A program made the translations under genes and the position numbers. Source: Verrucomicrobiota bacterium (GTDB lineage: Bacteria; Verrucomicrobiota; Verrucomicrobiia; Opitutales; Coraliomargaritaceae). Taken from it: 5,419 bases of DNA. A model generated the notes under the pieces. The model was not told where the DNA came from and did no database searches. It was given only the letters and a program-made list of their open reading frames with translations. This document shows, one piece after another, positions 1 through 5,339 of this stretch. The stretch covers positions 1-5,419 of the forward strand of contig JAQCDT010000086.1 of NCBI GenBank assembly GCA_027620575.1, read 5' to 3'. Every line of letters starts with the position of its first letter. The stretch's first letter is position 1.

Positions 1-342
1 GTATACTAGTATTATTTGAATCTAGTGGATGAGTATTTAATGTATACATTTTTTTATTCTTTTTAGAAGAAACAACATTAATAATGAAATAGCCATAATA
101 AAAACTAATTAGATTTTTTGAATTAGAAACAATCAGCCCATATATATTGATTGAAAAAAAACAAAAATTCGTGCTTTGGTATCTTACAAAAGTATACAGA
201 TAGTATCATTAGTATAAAAGATAAGCAATACTTGCACGTTATAATATTCGTAGAAAGCCAGTTTATGGCCAATTAACTTATAAACTGATTTCGATCCCAC
301 CAAATATTCAGGTATTCGTCTCCAACAAAAACTAACTACGGA
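1..342. other. AT-rich non-coding stretch
   Basis: No reading frame of useful length with a start and ribosome binding site is visible on either strand, and frames entering from the left edge close within a few codons. The stretch is rich in A/T runs. It contains two perfect 10-bp palindromes (ATACTAGTAT at 3-12 and ATGTATACAT at 40-49) and three AGTAT words starting at 191, 202 and 211. In DNA this AT-rich such short palindromes may be chance. The only structure I would single out is the hairpin at 259-287, listed separately. Confidence 0.6.
259..287. repeat. inverted repeat / hairpin past the 3' end of the DUF924 gene
   Basis: CAGTTTAT (259-266) and ATAAACTG (280-287) are perfect 8-bp arms around a 13-nt loop. 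On the minus strand the hairpin lies about 55 nt beyond the stop codon of the DUF924 gene, so it could be a 3'-end structure of that transcript. It lacks the GC-rich stem and following U-run of an intrinsic terminator, so I label it a repeat rather than a terminator. Confidence 0.35.
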
Positions 343-1083
343 TCATTTCAACTCCTGGACCCAGGCGGTTTCGGATTCAGTGCTTTTTCTTCCTAGAGCT
401 TTATTTCTTTCAGGGAATCTACCAAATATCTCAATTCTTTCAGCGTGCTTATGGATGATCGATTTAAGCGCTGAATAATAATCTTTATGATTACCTGTTT
501 TGTACTGTGAAAAACTATCGGATTCAATCCAGTCAACAAGTGATTTTTGGTCTTTTGCGTTTTCAGAGTGACATAAACAAATAAGTATAGTGGCTTGATA
601 ATGTATTGGTAGTTGTTTCATAAAGTCTGGTTTGTTAAAAATATAGCCTGCTAATTTATTAGCTATGGCATCGTTTTCATAGGCCTTTGAGGTACCTCGA
701 TAAATATTTCTAGGAACTTGATCTAACAATACGACTAAAGCCAGAATTTGCCATAAATGCATTAATTCTAATTTCTTTTCACTCACTATATTAGTTCTGT
801 CGATTAATGGGCTAGCTTTTTGTAGAGTAGCCTCAAATCGATTTTTCATCGTATCGTCGACTCTTTGTGTCATTTCTCCTTTTGCAAACCAGCGCCCTAT
901 CCAGGCATCATCTAGTTTGCCTACGTTCATTTCTTTAAAACTATTAGAACTTAACAAACAAGGCTCTGATAGGTCGGGTTTTGCTGCAAGAGCAAGTCTT
1001 GTTTCAGAAGTGCTACCGTACCACCATAAAAATAAATCTTGTAGTTCGTCGTTTAGCGTGTTCATCTGTAAAGTGCTTGTCAT
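343..1083 (-). CDS. DUF924 family protein (PF06041), 246 aa
   Basis: This is a cytosolic-looking protein of the DUF924 family, whose molecular function is not established. Family signatures are visible in order: an N-terminal L-x-D-L-F-L-W-W-Y-G near residues 14-23; a WF at 65-66 before the D-x-x-x-x-x-RF helix (residues 77-83); the core LLDQVPRNIYRGT at 119-131 followed by AYENDAIA; CHSENAKDQ at 171-179; and FGRFPERNKALGR at 220-232 with the following S-T-x-x-E. All hallmark blocks are present, so the gene looks intact. It is longer than the roughly 180-200 residues usual for the family; the extra length includes residues 35-60 between the first tryptophan motif and the WF. No transmembrane segment or signal peptide is seen. 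The start at ATG 1083 has no clear Shine-Dalgarno sequence; a second in-frame ATG (residue 7) is an equally possible start. The gene is transcribed divergently from the toxin-like gene, with a candidate promoter at 1122-1150. Family assignment is firm; function is unknown. Confidence 0.93.
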   Translation of the reverse strand: MTSTLQMNTLNDELQDLFLWWYGSTSETRLALAAKPDLSEPCLLSSNSFKEMNVGKLDDAWIGRWFAKGEMTQRVDDTMKNRFEATLQKASPLIDRTNIVSEKKLELMHLWQILALVVLLDQVPRNIYRGTSKAYENDAIANKLAGYIFNKPDFMKQLPIHYQATILICLCHSENAKDQKSLVDWIESDSFSQYKTGNHKDYYSALKSIIHKHAERIEIFGRFPERNKALGRKSTESETAWVQELK

Positions 1084-1121
1084 TATACTATGTCGCTGTG
1101 CTATTTAGATATTTAAAGTTA

Positions 1122-1150
1122 AGTATGTAATGCTAACTCTGGTTAGACAA
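1122..1150 (-). promoter_or_regulatory. candidate sigma70-type promoter for the DUF924 gene
   Basis: Read on the minus strand, TTGTCT (1145-1150) and CATACT (1122-1127) are separated by 17 nt. Each matches four of six consensus positions. The -10 element lies about 38 nt upstream of ATG 1083, a normal distance. A small inverted repeat, CTAAC (1133-1137) and GTTAG (1142-1146), lies in the spacer and edge of the -35 box and could be an operator half-site pair. In AT-rich DNA such matches arise by chance, so this is a moderate-to-weak call. Confidence 0.35.
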
Positions 1151-1293
1151 GTTTATATCATATTTTCTTAGGCCTCATATCCTAGTCTTTAAGCGATAAA
1201 CAAGTCAAATTCCATTAAAAAAAATATTACGGCTAGTATTAGTCTAAGCGAGTTAAATTTCGTAGATAAATGTGAAAATTCCACAAATCAGAA

Positions 1294-1310
1294 TTTTAGC
1301 TATGCTAAAA
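1294..1310. repeat. 17-bp perfect palindrome (possible operator or hairpin)
   Basis: TTTTAGC (1294-1300) and GCTAAAA (1304-1310) form perfect 7-bp arms around TAT. The site lies about 265 bp upstream of the toxin-like gene and about 210 bp upstream of the DUF924 gene. It could be a repressor site or a small hairpin; A/T-rich arms make chance occurrence possible. Confidence 0.3.
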
Positions 1311-1561
1311 ATAAAGTATATATTAACTGCAATAAATATTTTGTTATCTTTTGTAAATAAAATGCAGAAATATTGTTTTTTCTATACCTTTGATTCTGCG
1401 ATAAATGTATATAGTGTTTCTTGATTTTCCAGAAAATAATCTCTTAAGACTAACTACATCTCATTTCAGATAAAAACAAAAATAATATAGCCATTTCGCC
1501 GCTTATTAAATAGGCTGATAACAAGTTTTTTCATTTGGAAAAGCAGATACTATTAAAAGGC

Positions 1562-1566
1562 GAAGG
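1562..1566 (+). promoter_or_regulatory. Shine-Dalgarno site fixing the toxin-like gene start
   Basis: GAAGG ends 7 nt before ATG 1574, a standard spacing. The frame is open further upstream to a TTG at 1535, but that codon has no purine-rich site at the right distance and would add only 13 residues. ATG 1574 is therefore preferred. Confidence 0.7.
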
Positions 1567-1573
1567 TAAAATA

Positions 1574-4500
1574 ATGAACGATATTACAGACACATTTCTT
1601 TTGTTTTATAATGAAAATTATCGACGATTTGATCCCTTAGATTTAGAAACTACTGGATCTTTCCCTCATCAGAATTTGATTCTGTTTGATCGAGAGTTTA
1701 ATCGTGAAGTTGCCCCTGATAATAATAGTACGTTGGAGCTTAATAGACCAGTATTGCTCCTATACCGTGATTATTTATTTGATCTGCTTGGAGGAGCTGG
1801 TGCAGCATCAAGAGCTGATGCAGCATCAAGAGGTGGATCATCCCCTGCACCTGCACCAGCGCCTTCACCACCGGAAAATGATAACCCGGATTTTCCCAAC
1901 AGTTTCGATTCTATTACTTATGAAATAGATAGTGCTATTGGGAGTAATGGATTAGATGTTCAAAATGATTCTGAAGTACATGACTTGGCTGAAGTCGTTG
2001 GTCAGGTTCTTGATATGGACACAGGCGATTCACTGGAACTGATAAACGCTTTAATTGAGACTGGAAACTTCACCCAAGGTATGACCGGTGAGGATATGTA
2101 TTACGTGTTGAATGGCCCAAGATATGGCTTACTAGGTCACAATGCAAAATATGATGATTTCATTTCACAATGGAAGCCTCATGACAGTCAACAATCGCAA
2201 ATTGATGAATTAAATCAACGAATTGAGACTTGGGATGGGCACTCGATTGCAGGTCCTACGAATCAAGGTGAACCTCATGTTTGGCATAAGGGTCTTGCTC
2301 TTGCACAATCTCTATCTCTGATGATGGCTGCTGATCCATTTGAGGTCAGGAGTATGATATTAGATTTACACACGTCAGGTCATATAACAGAAGATGCGAC
2401 TGGGGAAGACATATTTGTATTATTTGATTTTAATCATGATTCGATAATTGATAGTTCTGATTTAGAACATTATGAAGCACATAACGGAGATGTTGATTCA
2501 TTCCATCGTGTATTAATGGCCAGTGATGAAGATATAACGACAGAAGAAATAGAATCAATTATTAATGACCCTGTGCTACGTTCTAACCCGCACATTGTTC
2601 AAAATCTTGTAGATAATGATAGTGTTTCTGATGATTATATTGTAGAGCTACTTTTACCTCATGATAGCTTAAATGAGTCTGGAACTGGGTTTGTTACAAC
2701 TCCCCAGACAGAAGAAATTATTTTAGTAGTAGCTGATAGTGATCGTTTCGAAAATCCAGATATAGCAGGTGCAATTTATAATTCTGAAAATACACCGCTG
2801 GATGTTAGAAGGGAAGCAGCTGATATCCTTGGTATTCCACCTTTACCTGATCCGCCTCCGATTGGCTACCCTGAAGAGGTACGTCAGGGCGGACTGTGGC
2901 ATCGAGCAAAAGAATGGTTCCATCATGTTGAAGATGCTGTCAAGGATGACATCACTGCTTTGTCAGGGCTTGAGGATGATTTTTTCAATCAATTTGGAAC
3001 AGCTGGTGAAATTGCCGGATTTTTACAGGGTATTGGTGTTGAAGCAGTAGAATTTATCGTAATGACTGAAGTCATTGCGGCAGCTGCAGGTGTTATAGCA
3101 TCGGCTGGATTTACCGTAGTTGCTGCAGGAACAGCAGTCTTAGCCACTGAGATTGGCATAGAAGAACTGATTGCGCATATCAAGGACCCAGATGCTGGTC
3201 ATTTAACAGGACCTGTGGGAAGTGCTATCAAGTCAGTCGTTACCAGTGTTGCTCAATCAGCGAAAGAGTTGATTACTGATTTACCCAGTAATATTTCAAC
3301 CCTTTTAGAAAGTGGTTATGTGTTAGTAGTTCCTGATGATCGTGGTGAACGAGCTAGATTTGTAAACCCAAATACTGAAGCTGGCCAAACTCAACTTCAA
3401 AGAGATGATGTAAAACTCTATGCCAATCAGCATACACAAGACAGTCTATCAGACCAATATGAGTTTGAAGGAACAACCCAACAATTTAAGCATGAACGTC
3501 CATTTGAACATGGTGATGCATTAGGTCACTTTGTTGGTGAGGCTATTCAAGAAGTACTTATCCTCAAAGATGTTGCCAAATTAGCCCTGAATGCTGGAAA
3601 AACTGGGGTTGAGGCAATAGTTAACCTATTTAAAGATTCAGCAGCTGAAGACCTAGGTTTAGCAACTGAAATAACAACCTCAACTGGAGAAAGCTATTCC
3701 CCTAGAGAATATGCTAACTTACTTAAAGATCATAGTAATCCAAGTGAGGCCTTTAATGATTTTCTTAAGTTAAGTAAGGATGAAAGGATCTCGGTACTTC
3801 ATGAAGGTTATACGCCAGAAGTTCCTCTTGAACTGCAAAGTTATAACTTTTATGAGTTAAATCAGTTTCTACAAAACAACGATATTACTGCCCGCATAAC
3901 GTTTAACTCAGAAGGTGAGCTTGAAATCTATCTTAAGGACAGCGCTGGCTTGAATGTCCCCGAAGATAAAAGACTTGCCATTCAAGGTAAAATCGAAGAA
4001 CATTTGAGCAAACAACTAGATGCTGGTTCCGTAAAAGAAGGCAGCTTTCATTGGCTTGGGCCCAACGATTCAGTACCTAGCGAAAATTATAAAGCTGCTA
4101 CAGTTGGTAAAGGCGGTAATTTAGAGGGATTACCCGGTGGGGCCCCTGCAGCTGTACCTTATGATGAAACTTTTCAACTAGAGCCTGGTACAGTTGGTAG
4201 ACAACAGTATTATAATCCAGACAGCCCGTGGGGGAACTCTGAGTTCATCACTCCTCTTGAAGATCAAAGAGTGACTTGGGATGGCGTTGAAATTCCTGAC
4301 GAATATAAAGTTGACACTCGCGCTTTCCGATCAGACCATAGGCTTTTGATTGATCCCAGTAACCCAACTTCGAAACCTCCATATAACCCTACTGGAGAAA
4401 CCTGGGAAGCTAGAAACCCATATTTAAAAAATAATTTGAGAGAAGTGTTTAATAACGGAGTCACTGCTGATAGATATAAGGGCACTTTCTTTAATACAGA

Positions 4501-4864
4501 GGCTAATAATGCTGATGTGTTTGATCATACAGATACTAACGGGGCCAGTGCTACTTCAAATTTCTTATCAGGGACAACCGATATTGAATTAGCCCGATCA
4601 TGGGGTGATGGCAATAAAACAGCTGTCATATTAGATGCGGATGTCACAGGTGTTGATGTAGAAGGGGCAGCTGAATGGGCACAGGAAAATGGTCTGAGAA
4701 CTTCTCAACAACAACATAATCAAAGCGAAATTTCTATTTGGAATGGCACGCAACCTGAAAAAATACGAGGTGTCTACTTAATAGAAGCATTGGATAATAA
4801 AAATATAGCTGATAGTGATAATATCAAGATTACCTATATACGAAATCCTTATTATGGGAAATAA
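1574..4864 (+). CDS. large modular exported-toxin-like protein with C-terminal ADP-ribosyltransferase domain, 1096 aa
   Basis: The C-terminus (about 905-1075) resembles pertussis/cholera-type mono-ADP-ribosyltransferases, which transfer ADP-ribose from NAD+ to a target molecule. Visible layout from ATG 1574: N-terminal domain (1-72) I do not recognise; AGAASR-ADAASR duplication (75-86) and Pro/Ala linker (91-100); two related units (about 138-198 and 243-303) sharing a TGED motif, the second followed by an EF-hand-like loop D285-x-N-x-D-x-x-I-D-x-x-D296; a helical repeat pair (323-341 and 379-397); Pro-rich linker (422-433); an uncharged hydrophobic stretch (500-525) within a long helical region; an unassigned region (540-840); Gly-rich linker (845-860); then the enzyme domain. 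There is no cysteine anywhere, the protein is acidic, and no signal peptide, PAAR, Rhs repeat or RTX repeat is seen. It appears to be a single-gene unit, with no downstream partner on the plus strand. Export and toxicity are inferred; the ADP-ribosyltransferase call is pattern-based but strong. Confidence 0.85.
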   Translation: MNDITDTFLLFYNENYRRFDPLDLETTGSFPHQNLILFDREFNREVAPDNNSTLELNRPVLLLYRDYLFDLLGGAGAASRADAASRGGSSPAPAPAPSPPENDNPDFPNSFDSITYEIDSAIGSNGLDVQNDSEVHDLAEVVGQVLDMDTGDSLELINALIETGNFTQGMTGEDMYYVLNGPRYGLLGHNAKYDDFISQWKPHDSQQSQIDELNQRIETWDGHSIAGPTNQGEPHVWHKGLALAQSLSLMMAADPFEVRSMILDLHTSGHITEDATGEDIFVLFDFNHDSIIDSSDLEHYEAHNGDVDSFHRVLMASDEDITTEEIESIINDPVLRSNPHIVQNLVDNDSVSDDYIVELLLPHDSLNESGTGFVTTPQTEEIILVVADSDRFENPDIAGAIYNSENTPLDVRREAADILGIPPLPDPPPIGYPEEVRQGGLWHRAKEWFHHVEDAVKDDITALSGLEDDFFNQFGTAGEIAGFLQGIGVEAVEFIVMTEVIAAAAGVIASAGFTVVAAGTAVLATEIGIEELIAHIKDPDAGHLTGPVGSAIKSVVTSVAQSAKELITDLPSNISTLLESGYVLVVPDDRGERARFVNPNTEAGQTQLQRDDVKLYANQHTQDSLSDQYEFEGTTQQFKHERPFEHGDALGHFVGEAIQEVLILKDVAKLALNAGKTGVEAIVNLFKDSAAEDLGLATEITTSTGESYSPREYANLLKDHSNPSEAFNDFLKLSKDERISVLHEGYTPEVPLELQSYNFYELNQFLQNNDITARITFNSEGELEIYLKDSAGLNVPEDKRLAIQGKIEEHLSKQLDAGSVKEGSFHWLGPNDSVPSENYKAATVGKGGNLEGLPGGAPAAVPYDETFQLEPGTVGRQQYYNPDSPWGNSEFITPLEDQRVTWDGVEIPDEYKVDTRAFRSDHRLLIDPSNPTSKPPYNPTGETWEARNPYLKNNLREVFNNGVTADRYKGTFFNTEANNADVFDHTDTNGASATSNFLSGTTDIELARSWGDGNKTAVILDADVTGVDVEGAAEWAQENGLRTSQQQHNQSEISIWNGTQPEKIRGVYLIEALDNKNIADSDNIKITYIRNPYYGK
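1796..1831 (+). repeat. 18-bp tandem duplication inside the toxin-like gene
   Basis: Two adjacent 18-bp units (1796-1813 and 1814-1831) differ at one base and share TGCAGCATCAAGA. They encode AGAASR and ADAASR, in frame, right before a Pro/Ala linker. Slippage-type expansion of a linker between the N-terminal domain and the rest of the protein is the simplest reading. Confidence 0.85.
4286..4798 (+). other. ADP-ribosyltransferase catalytic domain of the 1096-aa protein
   Basis: Residues about 905-1075 carry the R-S-E type pattern. FRSDHR (918-923) fits the aromatic-R-x-D-x-R first strand (R919 as the NAD-binding arginine). VFNNG (958-962) fits the helix after it. FDH (983-985) fits the histidine of pertussis S1 (His35) and cholera A1 (His44). 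FLSGTT (997-1002) fits the STS strand. QSE (1050-1052) followed by PEKIRGV (1061-1067) fits the catalytic-glutamate loop, with E1052 as the catalytic residue. The Ser-to-Glu spacing (53) is close to that of cholera A1 (about 51). Unlike the known toxins, about 35-40 extra residues lie between the arginine strand and the helix. The target cannot be told from sequence. Confidence 0.75.
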
Positions 4865-4922
4865 TCGATAAGAGGTGTCTTTACGAAGCGAAATTAACGG
4901 ACCGCTTTGTAGATGCTCATCA

Positions 4923-5026
4923 TAGGGAATGAGCACGAAATAACTTCTGGTTTATAAATCATGAACACGCTTTACTCAAGCATATCGTTGATTCAGATCC
5001 GGAAGTTATTTCGTGCTCATTCCTAG
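4923..5026. mobile_element. MITE-like element: 25-bp terminal inverted repeats, 98 bp, flanked by TAG
   Basis: The left arm (4926-4950, beginning GGAATGAGCACGAAATAAC) and right arm (4999-5023) are inverted copies matching at 24 of 25 positions. They enclose a 48-bp spacer with no transposase. TAG lies immediately outside both ends (4923-4925 and 5024-5026), as a 3-bp target duplication would. Short length, long near-perfect terminal repeats and a flanking repeat are the marks of a non-autonomous insertion (MITE) or of an IS reduced to its ends. I do not recognise the parent family. Transcribed, it would fold into a long hairpin, so an RNA-structural role at the 3' end of the toxin mRNA is the alternative. 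Confidence 0.6.
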
Positions 5027-5176
5027 GTGTTCGGGGTTTTGATCTCTCCCGATATTGAGAGCTATCTTGAGGAAACCTGGTTTATAATCTTTTATAATCA
5101 ATACTTTAAAACTGGAGTAATGGCCCCCATATTCATAATTCGCAAAAAAAATGAATAAAAACAAACAAAGGACCAT
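5006..5176 (-). CDS. doubtful 56-aa hypothetical ORF with hydrophobic N-terminus
   Basis: The ATG at 5176 opens a 56-residue frame starting with a run of hydrophobic residues (2-12, including C4), followed by a mixed polar region. It ends on a stop codon inside the right arm of the inverted-repeat element, so its 3' end could have been created by the insertion. There is no good ribosome binding site (an AAGG lies about 20 nt upstream, too far). The overlapping opposite strand is also open, which argues that absence of stops here is not diagnostic. I do not recognise it. Confidence 0.15.
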   Translation of the reverse strand: MVLCLFLFIFFANYEYGGHYSSFKVLIIKDYKPGFLKIALNIGRDQNPEHLGMSTK

Positions 5177-5180
5177 TTCT

Positions 5181-5264
5181 GTGAAAGGATTCTACCTTAT
5201 CGATCGCGTGAAAGAAATTATCTCTGAACATGCCTGTAATGGGGATTTATTGGTAACCCGATGA
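5181..5264 (+). CDS. doubtful 27-aa small ORF with a good ribosome binding site
   Basis: A GTG at 5181 is preceded by AAAGGA (5167-5172) with 8-nt spacing, the best initiation context in the right end of the window. The peptide is 27 residues, mixed hydrophobic and charged, containing LIDRVKEII (6-14) that could form a short amphipathic helix. It is too short to assign and may be chance. Confidence 0.15.
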   Translation: MKGFYLIDRVKEIISEHACNGDLLVTR

Positions 5265-5339
5265 TATTAATAGAGTAGCAATTCCGTGCTAGACTTTACG
5301 TATGGACTCCTTCAAAAACAAAGTCAAATTGTCGTATAC

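Larger units (their letters stand above)
1084..1573. other. divergent intergenic region, about 490 bp
   Basis: No gene is supported here. The minus-strand promoter candidate lies at the left. To the right there are several A/T tracts and short repeated words (for example AAATATT near 1332-1339 and 1369-1375), a near-palindrome TGTGAAAATTCCACA at 1271-1285, and the perfect palindrome at 1294-1310. I could not pick one convincing promoter for the plus-strand gene; TTGATT at 1421-1426 with TTAAGA at 1444-1449 (17-nt spacing) is the best weak option. The length and AT-richness of the region would suit a regulated or silenced (H-NS-type) promoter, but that is inference. Confidence 0.5.
4865..5339. 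other. gene-poor region downstream of the toxin-like gene
   Basis: No gene of convincing size is present. It holds the inverted-repeat element at 4923-5026 and three short open stretches: plus 5027-5158 (GTG, 43 aa, no ribosome binding site), minus 5006-5176 (ATG, 56 aa) and plus 5181-5264 (GTG, 27 aa). A weak 7-bp hairpin (4884-4890 with 4903-4909) follows the toxin stop codon but has no U-run. The region may be degenerate coding sequence around an insertion, or plain intergenic DNA. Confidence 0.5.

Noticed and set aside
917..1108. 63-aa plus-strand frame over the start of the DUF924 gene
   Set aside because: It lies antisense to a gene with clear family motifs, lacks a ribosome binding site and its peptide resembles nothing.
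1271..1285. CRP-type site (TGTGA-N6-TCACA)
   Set aside because: The spacer is one base too short and the second half reads CCACA, so it does not meet the CRP pattern.
1535..1573. Upstream TTG start extending the toxin-like protein by 13 residues
   Set aside because: ATG 1574 has GAAGG at 7-nt spacing; the TTG has no ribosome binding site, and the extra residues overlap that Shine-Dalgarno region.
1686..1928. 80-aa plus-strand frame inside the toxin-like gene
   Set aside because: It is a shifted frame over the gene's low-complexity linker; the His/Leu-rich peptide is what that DNA gives out of frame.
2769..3183. 93-aa plus-strand and 64-aa minus-strand frames inside the toxin-like gene
   Set aside because: Both are shadows of the true frame. 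The Ala-rich minus-strand peptide comes from the GCA/GCT-rich hydrophobic segment.
4172..4303. TNT-like NAD glycohydrolase segment (L-x-P-G-T ... G ... P-x-E-x-Q-R)
   Set aside because: Only a loose resemblance over residues 869-899, and the following sequence fits the ADP-ribosyltransferase pattern much better.
4264..4485. 73-aa minus-strand frame across the ART domain
   Set aside because: It is antisense to the strongest part of the toxin-like protein, with no initiation signals.
4884..4909. Intrinsic terminator after the toxin-like gene
   Set aside because: The 7-bp stem includes a G-U pair, the loop is 12 nt and only three T residues follow; too weak to call.
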